Shown here: in pieces, positions 1 through 5,510 of the stretch | Position numbering within the stretch: the first letter of the stretch is position 1 | Layout of the letters: each line of letters opens with the position of its first letter | Virus record (IMG/VR): IMGVR_UViG_3300046328_000609 | Location: 1 to 40,850 of that record | Strand: one strand, 5' to 3' | Length of the DNA: 40,850 nt | From: a virus | Made by a program: the position numbers and the translations under genes | The notes under the pieces: model-generated | What the model was told of the DNA's origin: nothing | Seen by the model: the letters and a program-made list of their open reading frames with translations, nothing else | Database searches by the model: none

Positions 1-10
1 CTGTAGGACA

Positions 11-66
11 CCCCCCCCTATACTTTTTATTTTATAAGTTTTGTTTCGTATAATAATGATTATACG
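11..66. repeat. Poly-C tract and palindrome in left intergenic end
   Basis: Positions 11-18 are a run of eight C, unusual in this AT-rich genome. Positions 47-54 (CGTATAAT) and 59-66 (ATTATACG) form a perfect 8-bp inverted repeat around a 4-nt loop. The stretch lies downstream of the leftward gene at 142-840. I see no coding potential in 1-141. The palindrome could be a protein-binding site or a weak hairpin; nothing decides its role. Confidence 0.5.
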
Positions 67-141
67 CACCGTACAAGATAGATACCTTTAAACGTGATTA
101 AATAGCCACGTATAGGTAGGCAGTAGAGTATATAATACTAC

Positions 142-840
142 TTAATTGTCTTTAGTTGATTGGTTGGTTGGCTCTGTTGTCTTGACCTCGAGTGTTTTCA
201 GCAATATCTGAGGTTGATATACGTTACCATTCTCTCCACCAAATCCAGCCTTTTTACTCTGATACTCCCTTAACGCTTCCATCAATTCTCCATCAATCTC
301 TTGACCTTCAAACTTTAAATTCATACTGGGTTTATAATCATCTCCCATGCTCTCAATGACTCTAGTTTCAGCTTTTTGTATAATTTCCCACAACAATTGC
401 AAATTAGGCACTTGCTTTAATGCCTCAATCGGATTAATCAAACCCTCCTGCATTCCAATGTCAAAATTATTAATTATGTTAAAATAATTATTAAATAGTT
501 TAAGAGTCGCTAAACTAGACTTTGCTAAAAAGCCTTTTTTGACCATATTTTCAACTTTTAAACTATATCCTTCTGGATTTTTTAACAGGCTTTTTATATC
601 TTTTTTTAACCCTTTATTTTTCTTAGCTTCGTCCACAATTCTAAACTTGCCTAGCTTCCGCCTAGTTTGTCCGCCATTTATTTGTTCGTCACTCATTCCA
701 ACTTTTTCTTTTAAATACAAGCTTATTGAGCTATAATCAGAATTATAATAGTCAATTTTAATCTTGTCATAATTCCATTTTTTAGTAAAATCTGGCATAA
801 ACGCCTCATAATTACGCCTAGCTTTAGGCGGTTTTGTCAA
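142..840 (-). CDS. Hypothetical protein, possible small terminase-like DNA-binding protein
   Basis: This is a 232-residue protein from a TTG start; the first in-frame ATG is at residue 15 (MPDF), so the start is uncertain. Residues about 20-70 (WNYDKIKIDYYNSDY...GGQTRRKLGKF) have the spacing of an N-terminal helix-turn-helix as in small terminase subunits. The middle is helical and the C terminus is charged and probably disordered. The TTG lies about 20 bp past a strong terminator, which leaves little room for a leader and slightly favours the downstream ATG. It is expressed alone on the minus strand. The terminase role is inference only. Confidence 0.55.
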   Translation of the reverse strand: MTKPPKARRNYEAFMPDFTKKWNYDKIKIDYYNSDYSSISLYLKEKVGMSDEQINGGQTRRKLGKFRIVDEAKKNKGLKKDIKSLLKNPEGYSLKVENMVKKGFLAKSSLATLKLFNNYFNIINNFDIGMQEGLINPIEALKQVPNLQLLWEIIQKAETRVIESMGDDYKPSMNLKFEGQEIDGELMEALREYQSKKAGFGGENGNVYQPQILLKTLEVKTTEPTNQSTKDN

Positions 841-845
841 ATATA

Positions 846-897
846 CGCCTAGCCACCCACGAAAAAACCCCTATTTAAAAGGGTTTTTGATTAGGCG
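846..897. terminator. Bidirectional intrinsic terminator with outer stem
   Basis: AAAAACCC (863-870) pairs with GGGTTTTT (881-888) around a 10-nt loop, with T-rich flanks on both strands. An outer pair CGCCTA (846-851) and TAGGCG (892-897) can extend the structure. It would stop leftward transcripts coming from 1058-1303. I see nothing coding in 898-1057. Confidence 0.75.
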
Positions 898-1057
898 GAT
901 TTGATTTTAAAAAGGTAAACTAGAATGATAGAACAAAATTTCATTAATTTGATTTATTTTGTTTTCTATTTTACTTTACTTACTCACCTTTCGCAACTTG
1001 CTAAATAACATCAAAAACTTCTTAAAAAGCTAATGCCAAAACAATTAAAATTAAAAA

Positions 1058-1303
1058 CTATAATTGATAAAATTGTTTTTTGCTAATTTTGTTAATTCTT
1101 AAAATCTCGCTTGCTAAAACTGCATACATTTGTTTATTTTTAAACAAATATGATAAAATTTGTTTATCATTCATAGATGTAAAACTTGCTCTCATTTCCT
1201 CAAAAATTAACTTAAAAAAGTCAAATTGTTCTTGTGTTTCTAAACGTTTATTAAGTAGTTTACTGATTTTAGTTCTAGCTTTTGCTTGAAAGGTTTTGGA
1301 CAT
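1058..1303 (-). CDS. Hypothetical small protein
   Basis: This 81-residue basic, helix-rich protein has no motif I recognise. Its ATG overlaps the end of the 26-codon ORF at 1305-1385 in a TAATATG junction, suggesting translational coupling. It is the last gene of the leftward operon that begins near 2058 and ends at the terminator at 846-897. Confidence 0.6.
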   Translation of the reverse strand: MSKTFQAKARTKISKLLNKRLETQEQFDFFKLIFEEMRASFTSMNDKQILSYLFKNKQMYAVLASEILRINKISKKQFYQL

Positions 1304-1304
1304 A

Positions 1305-1385
1305 TTATTTTTTAAATAAATTGGAATTTGAAAGATTGGAATTTTGGATCTGTTCGAGCTGTTGAATTAGTTGATTTTTAGACAT
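1305..1385 (-). CDS. Tiny ORF coupled to the next gene
   Basis: This is a 26-residue ORF (MSKNQLIQQLEQ... SNLFKK) rich in Gln and Asn. Its TAA is separated by a single base from the ATG of the 1058-1303 gene. The tight spacing and position within an operon support translation, but no function is evident. It could equally be a translated leader for the following gene. Confidence 0.4.
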   Translation of the reverse strand: MSKNQLIQQLEQIQNSNLSNSNLFKK

Positions 1386-1401
1386 AAAACACAAATAAAA
1401 T

Positions 1402-1749
1402 TTAATCAAAAATAGGTTTAGGTTTTCCATGTTTTAACGCATAACGACACCTTGCATCATAATTTTTTATTTTTCTTTTGTATTCTATATTATCTTGTTT
1501 TCTTTCTAACTCAACTTCTAACCTTTCATTTTCACTAAGTGAATGATACCATTTTCTAATTTCATCATTTATTTGACTTTCTTTTATACAAGTGCTTCTT
1601 TGCAAGATATAACGATCTTGATTTATTCTATAAAAGTAAAAGAATACGCTATTTTTATTATCTTGATACAATTTAAAAGTAAAATCTTGGTTATCTGCTA
1701 AAATAAGTTTAATTGATTTAACAAAAGTAAGGTTAAGAGCAGAAAGCAT
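1402..1749 (-). CDS. Hypothetical protein
   Basis: This is a 115-residue protein starting MLSALNLTFVKS. It has a beta-rich first half with alternating aromatic residues (FKLYQDNKNSVFFYFYRINQDRYILQ) and a basic helical C terminus with lysine and arginine clusters. The start is preceded by TTTTTATAT, the same AT block found before other genes here. It lies 27 bp after the secreted protein gene in the same operon. I do not recognise the family. Confidence 0.6.
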   Translation of the reverse strand: MLSALNLTFVKSIKLILADNQDFTFKLYQDNKNSVFFYFYRINQDRYILQRSTCIKESQINDEIRKWYHSLSENERLEVELERKQDNIEYKRKIKNYDARCRYALKHGKPKPIFD

Positions 1750-1776
1750 ATATAAAAAATAAAAATATTTAAAAAG

Positions 1777-2058
1777 TTATTGATTTAAACTTGCAAAAGC
1801 TTCAACTTCTGCTAATTCAAAGGGTGTCATACCGTCGACACAAATACTGAAATATTGAGCCGTGCAAATTGTGCCGTCATTGTTGAGCTGATTGTATTTC
1901 ATTAGCTCCCGATCATCTAAACAATGTTTCTTGTTAGCTGTTCTATACGAACACCCGTCAAGCTGAATTGATTGTTTAAATTCTGGGTCTGGTTGTGCAA
2001 AAGAAAGGAAAGAAAAAAGACTTGTGAAAATAAGGGCGGTAGTGATTATGCAATGCAT
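1777..2058 (-). CDS. Small secreted cysteine-containing protein
   Basis: This 93-residue protein has a convincing signal peptide: MHCIITTALIFTSLFSFLSFAQ, with likely cleavage after the Ala of SFA. The mature part is about 70 residues with four Cys (GCSYR, KHCLDD, TICTA, SICVDG), suggesting two disulfides after export. It is first in its operon, behind a near-consensus promoter at 2082-2110. A phage-encoded secreted protein may act on the envelope, for example in superinfection exclusion, but no sequence feature proves this. Confidence 0.65.
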   Translation of the reverse strand: MHCIITTALIFTSLFSFLSFAQPDPEFKQSIQLDGCSYRTANKKHCLDDRELMKYNQLNNDGTICTAQYFSICVDGMTPFELAEVEAFASLNQ

Positions 2059-2081
2059 ATAGTAATTTTTTAACTGCTTTT

Positions 2082-2110
2082 ATTATAAAACAAATATTTA
2101 GACTTGTTAA
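2082..2110 (-). promoter_or_regulatory. Sigma70-type promoter for leftward operon
   Basis: Read on the minus strand, TTAACA (2110-2105) is followed by a 17-bp spacer and a perfect TATAAT (2087-2082). The predicted start of transcription is near 2075, about 17 nt before the ATG at 2058. The region resembles the promoters at 2850-2878 and 3171-3199, sharing CTTRACAAGT around the -35 box. Confidence 0.75.
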
Positions 2111-2212
2111 GAAAAAAGTGACTAAATAGGATTATAAAGCTTATCAAATAAAGGTTTTAGTTGGTTATATTTTTATTATTTTTTCATTAAAAATGTACAT
2201 AAAAAAAATTAT

Positions 2213-2428
2213 TTAATATAATTCGCCAGTTATTGCGAAAAGTAAACCAGTCAAAAACGCTAAAAATACTTTAACGGTCATTCTATTAGTCAAATTCCTG
2301 CTACCTGATTTATTTGTGAGTCTGTAACCCCCATAAATTGAATTAAAGTCAATATCTGTATCTTGATACATTTGAGATGTTGTTTTAAGTTTTGCAAAAG
2401 TTGAATAAATTCCTTGACGTGTAGACAT
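2213..2428 (-). CDS. Small membrane protein
   Basis: I choose the ATG at 2428 (MSTRQGIYSTF), giving 71 residues, because it follows the same 20-bp block (reverse strand of 2421-2440) that precedes the gene at 2747. A longer reading from 2482 would overlap the upstream gene. The C-terminal 20 residues (VKVFLAFLTGLLFAI) form one membrane helix, with the polar N terminus probably cytoplasmic. Function unknown. Confidence 0.6.
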   Translation of the reverse strand: MSTRQGIYSTFAKLKTTSQMYQDTDIDFNSIYGGYRLTNKSGSRNLTNRMTVKVFLAFLTGLLFAITGELY

Positions 2429-2459
2429 ATATAAAAAGGTATATTTTAAATTAAAAGGT

Positions 2460-2747
2460 TTAGTTATTTGCAATAATTGCACGAATATTTTTTAAAGAAG
2501 TGTCAAAACTTGAATCGTACTGTTTTAAAAATTCTCGAATGTGAATCATTGTAGTTCTTGAATATTCTCCAGATATTTTTACTTCTCCGTTAATTATTTC
2601 AGCTACTATAGTCGTGTAGCTTTTTAAAGCTACATTGTTGCTGTCATCTCTTAAGACGTAAGCTTTTTTATAAAAAGACTGTTGTGTGCTGTATTTTGGA
2701 AGTAATTCCTTTATTTCCAAAAGTGTGAAACTTGATTGCGTAGACAT
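2460..2747 (-). CDS. Hypothetical protein
   Basis: This is a 95-residue protein starting MSTQSSFTLLEIKELLPKYS. It has a mixed alpha/beta pattern and a helical middle (TTMIHIREFLKQYDSS). It is the first gene of a two-gene leftward operon driven by the consensus promoter at 2850-2878, with a leader of about 96 nt. Its start block, TTTTATATATGTCTACGCAA, is also found at the 24247 gene, although the proteins differ after MSTQ. I do not recognise the family. Confidence 0.6.
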   Translation of the reverse strand: MSTQSSFTLLEIKELLPKYSTQQSFYKKAYVLRDDSNNVALKSYTTIVAEIINGEVKISGEYSRTTMIHIREFLKQYDSSFDTSLKNIRAIIANN

Positions 2748-2849
2748 ATATAAAAAGGTTTGCGGTTTGTATTAAATTTTTAAAACCTTTTGACGTTTCA
2801 GCTTATAGCTTACTGTCCGTTTTCAAAGTCTTTCAAATTCAATATACAA

Positions 2850-2878
2850 ATTATAAAACAAATAAATATACTTGTCAA
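2850..2878 (-). promoter_or_regulatory. Consensus sigma70 promoter
   Basis: On the minus strand TTGACA (2878-2873), a 17-bp spacer and TATAAT (2855-2850) match the sigma70 consensus at all twelve positions. Transcription should start near 2843 and run left into 2460-2747. The -35 flank, TTTCTCTTGACAAGTATATT, is almost identical to the opposite-facing promoter at 3171-3199, so the two promoters form an inverted pair. Confidence 0.85.
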
Positions 2879-3006
2879 GAGAAAAATAACAAGTAAACCC
2901 TAAAACCCTTATACAGTAAAGGTTTAAAGACATTATATTTTTTAAAAATAATGTAAAAAATATATATTTTTATTTTAAAATATACTAAAAACAGTATCTA
3001 AAATTT

Positions 3007-3154
3007 ACACCTAAAAACTGACAATATTGACCTTAAAAAATAGTCTTTTTAGGCGTTTTTATTAGCAAGTCAATGCTTTATATCACAAATAAACTAAAGT
3101 GGCTAATTTTGGAAATTAAAGGCATTATTTAAAATATTGTCAGTTTTTAGGTGT
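3007..3154. repeat. 22-bp perfect inverted repeat pair, 104 bp apart
   Basis: Positions 3007-3028 and 3133-3154 are exact reverse complements over 22 bp (core CCTAAAAACTGACAATATT). The spacer holds minor internal repeats (TTAGC/GCTAA and AATGC/GCATT), and I see no ORF. The pair lies between two outward-facing promoters, with the right arm 16 bp before the -35 at 3171. It could be a paired operator, an origin-like site, a recombination site or the ends of a miniature element. It is too far apart for a simple terminator. Confidence 0.8.
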
Positions 3155-3170
3155 TTTTGTGTATTTTCTC

Positions 3171-3199
3171 TTAACAAGTATATTTATTATTAGTATAAT
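3171..3199 (+). promoter_or_regulatory. Rightward sigma70 promoter with no gene behind it
   Basis: TTAACA (3171-3176), a 17-bp spacer and a perfect TATAAT (3194-3199) form a strong promoter. Predicted transcription start is near 3206. No rightward ORF of note follows before the terminator at 3387-3411, so the product would be an RNA of about 205 nt antisense to the weak leftward ORF at 3203-3364. Confidence 0.7.
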
Positions 3200-3202
3200 A
3201 TA

Positions 3203-3364
3203 TCAACAGCTGCTTTTTAGCTGGTTTTCCTGTGAGTTTGTAAGTCTAGATAATTTAACATCAATATCTTTTAACTTTCTGTTTTGACTTTCTTGTAAAT
3301 TGTCATACTGTTGCTTAGTAATACCATGCCCCTCAAGTTCTTGTTTTTTAAATGATACAAGCAA
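3203..3364 (-). CDS. Doubtful small ORF, antisense to predicted RNA
   Basis: From a TTG at 3364 this would encode 53 residues, polar and coiled-coil-like (ITKQQYDNLQESQNRKLKDI). A longer reading from 3439 would run through the terminator hairpin and is unlikely. No good promoter lies between that terminator and the TTG, and the stop codon sits just after the -10 box of the opposing promoter. It may be a decayed gene or a chance ORF. Confidence 0.25.
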   Translation of the reverse strand: MLVSFKKQELEGHGITKQQYDNLQESQNRKLKDIDVKLSRLTNSQENQLKSSC

Positions 3365-3415
3365 AATAAATGAATTTTGGCAACAAAAAACCACCTTTGT
3401 GAGGTGGTTTTGGTA
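3206..3415 (+). ncRNA. Candidate antisense or small RNA
   Basis: The transcript predicted from the promoter at 3171-3199 would end at the bidirectional terminator at 3387-3411, about 205 nt later. It begins with a short hairpin (CAGCT/AGCTG), and CTTGT/ACAAG near 3330-3360 can pair. There is no ORF longer than about ten codons from an ATG. The structure is modest, so the claim rests mainly on promoter plus terminator. Confidence 0.4.
3387..3411. terminator. Strong bidirectional terminator
   Basis: AAAACCACCT (3387-3396) pairs perfectly with AGGTGGTTTT (3402-3411) around a 5-nt loop, with T runs on both strands. It ends the leftward operon 4174-3486 and the rightward RNA that starts near 3206. 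Confidence 0.85.
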
Positions 3416-3485
3416 ATTACTTATTTTTTCGACAAGCAAAGTAAGTTATTAGAAGTTTAAAAGAATATTAGTTATTTGTCAATCA

Positions 3486-3872
3486 CTAAATTGAGATTAT
3501 ATTATTATAATCAAAAATTGGTAAATTACCAATTTCGCCGACTAATTTAATTACAATATTTTTCATGTCGATATACATTCCCGCAACTTCTACATCAATA
3601 TTTAAGTGTCTAGCTTTGCCAACTTTGCTGTTTTTAGAAACATTTTTGTAAGTTTTGAAGTGTAAATTTTGAGCTAATATGTTTTTAATTTGCGGTTTCA
3701 TTTGTTCAGGAATTTCGGTAAAGCCTTGACTTTTAAGTTCATCTTCAATAGCTTGTACAGTCACATTGAAAGAATGCAGATCGACTGCAACTAACTCATC
3801 CTTACTTTTTCGGAAAATACCGTATCCTTTTCTGTCAGATACGGTACTAAATAGTAATTTATGTTGTAACAT
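3486..3872 (-). CDS. Hypothetical protein
   Basis: This is a 128-residue protein starting MLQHKLLFSTVSDRKGYGIFRKSKDELVAV. Its alternating hydrophobic and polar segments suggest a compact alpha/beta domain. The second half contains a run of Lys residues (KTYKNVSKNSKVGKARHL) that could bind nucleic acid. It follows the 3884-4174 gene by 11 bp and ends just before the terminator at 3387-3411. Family not recognised. Confidence 0.6.
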   Translation of the reverse strand: MLQHKLLFSTVSDRKGYGIFRKSKDELVAVDLHSFNVTVQAIEDELKSQGFTEIPEQMKPQIKNILAQNLHFKTYKNVSKNSKVGKARHLNIDVEVAGMYIDMKNIVIKLVGEIGNLPIFDYNNIISI

Positions 3873-3883
3873 AAATTTTAGGA

Positions 3884-4174
3884 TTAAGCTTCAAAACCAT
3901 TTTCAATTCTTACTAATTTGTCTAGTTCGGCTGAATCAATATCTTTGTTTTTACTCCAAATTTTAAAGTAAGAGTCAACTACATCTGAATTTATATTCAT
4001 AGTTGAAATAAATCCATTTAAAGATTTGATTAGATTTTCGTACTGAAAATCAATCTCAATTTTAGTTTCAAAAGATGGGTCTGAAATTCCATCGATATCT
4101 GTTAAAACTTTAAAGTCTACATTTTGTGAAGAAAGAGAGCTTATTGTGTTGATTGTTGCGAATGTTATTGACAT
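3884..4174 (-). CDS. Hypothetical acidic protein
   Basis: This 96-residue acidic protein begins MSITFATINTISSL and has helical segments around ENLIKSLNGFISTMN and DSYFKIWSKNKD. It is the first gene of a two-gene leftward operon with the promoter at 4227-4255 and a leader of about 46 nt that can form a short TGAGA/TCTCA hairpin. The ATG follows CTTTTAT, as at other starts here. Function unknown. Confidence 0.6.
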   Translation of the reverse strand: MSITFATINTISSLSSQNVDFKVLTDIDGISDPSFETKIEIDFQYENLIKSLNGFISTMNINSDVVDSYFKIWSKNKDIDSAELDKLVRIENGFEA

Positions 4175-4226
4175 ATAAAAGTGTATTAAAAGTGAGATCT
4201 GAAAAGTGTCTCAACTTCTAATAAAG

Positions 4227-4255
4227 AGTATAAAATATTTATTTTGATTTGTCAA
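4227..4255 (-). promoter_or_regulatory. Sigma70 promoter for 4174-3486 operon
   Basis: On the minus strand TTGACA (4255-4250), 17 bp, then TATACT (4232-4227). The -35 box lies inside the 3' end of the gene at 4239-4445. Transcription should start near 4220. Confidence 0.7.
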
Positions 4256-4445
4256 CATATAAATCAAAATAAGATCTAATAACAATCTTTAAAGCCATAA
4301 TTTTAGTTACTTTTTGATCATTTGCAATTTTTTCAATAATATCAAAATCTGATAAATAAATTTGAGTTGATTTTTTACTTTCTGTTGTTTTTTTCCTGCC
4401 AGAATTTAGCCTTTTTCCGCCTCTGTTTTCAGTTTTTTTATTCAT
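4239..4445 (-). CDS. Small basic DNA-binding protein, ribbon-helix-helix type
   Basis: I place the start at the ATG at 4445 (MNKKTENRGGKRLNSGRKK), giving 68 residues; a longer frame from 4493 would begin upstream of the promoter and inside a terminator. The basic GGKRLNSGRKK tail followed by a strand (TQIYLSDFDI) and two helices fits a small ribbon-helix-helix regulator. Its promoter places the transcription start at or next to the ATG, so the mRNA is probably leaderless. Confidence 0.6.
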   Translation of the reverse strand: MNKKTENRGGKRLNSGRKKTTESKKSTQIYLSDFDIIEKIANDQKVTKIMALKIVIRSYFDLYVDKSK

Positions 4446-4452
4446 AGTTTGA

Positions 4453-4480
4453 TTTATAAGTATAATAATCAAAATGTCAA
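4453..4480 (-). promoter_or_regulatory. Promoter giving a leaderless mRNA
   Basis: On the minus strand TTGACA (4480-4475), a 16-bp spacer and TATAAA (4458-4453) are followed by seven bases and then the ATG at 4445. Transcription would begin at, or within a base of, the start codon. Confidence 0.65.
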
Positions 4481-4481
4481 C

Positions 4482-4503
4482 AAAAAGCCCCATACTGGGG
4501 CTT
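4482..4503 (-). terminator. Intrinsic terminator, leftward
   Basis: AAGCCCC (4485-4491) pairs with GGGGCTT (4497-4503) around a 5-nt loop, and the minus-strand transcript continues into a U tract. It ends the transcript carrying 4636-4965 and the tiny ORF at 4502-4609. Confidence 0.8.
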
Positions 4504-4609
4504 ACTCTTGGGTTGTAATTTTAGTTTTTTTCATTTTTTCTATTACAAAATTTAATCGATTTGATTTAAATTCTTGAGAATTCTGATAAGTTTGATATAA
4601 AATATTCAT
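4502..4609 (-). CDS. Tiny ORF before terminator
   Basis: This is a 35-residue ORF (MNILYQTYQNSQEFKSNRLN...) whose stop codon falls within the terminator hairpin. It lies 26 bp after the 4636-4965 gene on the same transcript. The C terminus is basic (EKMKKTKITTQE). Position suggests a real small gene but nothing identifies it. Confidence 0.4.
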   Translation of the reverse strand: MNILYQTYQNSQEFKSNRLNFVIEKMKKTKITTQE

Positions 4610-4635
4610 AGTAATTATATCATTAACAAATATTT

Positions 4636-4965
4636 CTACATATCTAATAAACCTCTCATTTTTAGCTTCCTAGGCTTCCGTGCCTTCCAAGCAATCTTTG
4701 GGGCAGTAGCCAAGGCACTGATTACCTTGGCTACTTCACGCTTTCTTAGTGTCAAGGTGTGTTCATATGTGTCATCTTCAAGCTGTGTTGTGGTGATGTT
4801 CTGCATGACTAGCTGTTCAAGCAGTTTTGAAAGTGTGTAGTTGGACTGCTCCGCTACACCTTTCACGATTTCAGCAATAAACTTACTAGCATAGATATAG
4901 CTGTAGCGTATCTTTTCCTCCTTAGATTTCTTAATCTTATTCTTAGCTCCTTTAGTTCTAGGCAT
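4636..4965 (-). CDS. Basic hypothetical protein, putative DNA-binding
   Basis: This 109-residue protein is highly basic at both ends (MPRTKGAKNKIKKSKEEKIR and KARKPRKLKMRG). Two helical segments in the middle (YASKFIAEIVKGVAE, SKLLEQLVMQ) are compatible with a ribbon-helix-helix or similar DNA-binding fold. The promoter at 4972-5000 puts the transcription start at the ATG, so the message should be leaderless. The gene is clearly richer in G+C than its neighbours and contains an 11-bp perfect palindrome at 4705-4735, which may reflect recent acquisition. Confidence 0.6.
   Translation of the reverse strand: MPRTKGAKNKIKKSKEEKIRYSYIYASKFIAEIVKGVAEQSNYTLSKLLEQLVMQNITTTQLEDDTYEHTLTLRKREVAKVISALATAPKIAWKARKPRKLKMRGLLDM
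4705..4735. repeat. 11-bp perfect inverted repeat inside a gene
   Basis: AGTAGCCAAGG (4705-4715) and CCTTGGCTACT (4725-4735) are exact reverse complements with a 9-nt spacer, inside the coding region at 4636-4965. A stem this stable within a reading frame suggests a role as RNA structure or operator, or a relic of inserted DNA. Confidence 0.75.
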
Positions 4966-4971
4966 AACAAC

Positions 4972-5000
4972 ACCATAAATAATAATATTTAATTTGTCAA
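4972..5000 (-). promoter_or_regulatory. Promoter giving a leaderless mRNA
   Basis: On the minus strand TTGACA (5000-4995), a 17-bp spacer and TATGGT (4977-4972) are followed by six bases and the ATG at 4965. The predicted +1 is the A of the start codon. Confidence 0.65.
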
Positions 5001-5035
5001 ACTTTATTAACTTTAATATATCATAACCCTTACGG

Positions 5036-5056
5036 TATACTGGTTTTCAGTATAGA
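5036..5056. promoter_or_regulatory. Palindromic operator candidate
   Basis: TATACTG and CAGTATA flank a GTTTT core near 5037-5055, a perfect 7-bp dyad. A related half sequence, GTTTTCAGTGTAT, recurs at 5208-5220 right at the start of the 5221 gene. The arrangement between divergent promoters suggests binding of a regulator such as one of the small DNA-binding proteins nearby. Confidence 0.45.
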
Positions 5057-5080
5057 TTGTAATCTAACTTTCAATAAACC

Positions 5081-5109
5081 TTGACAAACAGTATATTTTA
5101 ATTTATACA
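5081..5109 (+). promoter_or_regulatory. Rightward sigma70 promoter before the late module
   Basis: TTGACA (5081-5086), a 17-bp spacer and TATACA (5104-5109). Transcription would begin near 5116. A terminator follows at 5151-5181, so the promoter makes either a short RNA or an attenuated late transcript that continues into the terminase operon. Confidence 0.7.
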
Positions 5110-5115
5110 TAATAC

Positions 5116-5182
5116 AAGGTTGTTTTATGTAGTAATTTTTCAAGCCTCATAATCACTTACGTTCAACTGTAGGTGATTTTTG
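5116..5182 (+). ncRNA. Short RNA or attenuator upstream of terminase operon
   Basis: From the promoter at 5081-5109 a transcript of about 65 nt would end at an intrinsic terminator: AATCACTTAC (5151-5160) pairs with GTAGGTGATT (5169-5178) with one G-U pair, followed by five T. A second TTGACA (5183-5188) with a weak -10 lies directly after it, before the ATG at 5221. This is either a stable small RNA or a control point where antitermination would release late genes. Confidence 0.55.
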
Positions 5183-5220
5183 TTGACAATTTGCCGACCA
5201 TACCCTAGTTTTCAGTGTAT

Positions 5221-5508
5221 ATGGCGGTAACAATTAAACAATCATTCTTAAAATTATTTCCTGATACTTTAGATGAAAATCAATTCAGTGCTTTGTCTGC
5301 TTTAGTTGGGAGGATTAACAGCAAGCAAGATATAATCAAAGTAGAAGAATCACAACTTCCAGTCTTATTTGGTTATGGTAGAGACAGAACAGATCAAACT
5401 TTATCCGCTTTAGTAGAGAAAAAATACATAACCAGAGAGCAAAAACGAGATGAGAAAGGACAATTTACATCTAATGAAATTAGAATAATCACCAACTTAG
5501 TCAACTAA
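5221..5508 (+). CDS. Winged-helix protein upstream of TerL
   Basis: I choose the ATG at 5221 (MAVTIKQSFLKLFPD), giving 95 residues; an in-frame GTG lies two codons upstream. The C-terminal part, LSALVEKKYITREQKRDEKGQF...EIRII, has the recognition-helix and beta-wing pattern of winged helix-turn-helix domains. It sits 2 bp before the large terminase gene, so a small terminase or a late regulator are the two best guesses. It is short for a small terminase. Confidence 0.6.
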   Translation: MAVTIKQSFLKLFPDTLDENQFSALSALVGRINSKQDIIKVEESQLPVLFGYGRDRTDQTLSALVEKKYITREQKRDEKGQFTSNEIRIITNLVN

Positions 5509-5510
5509 TT

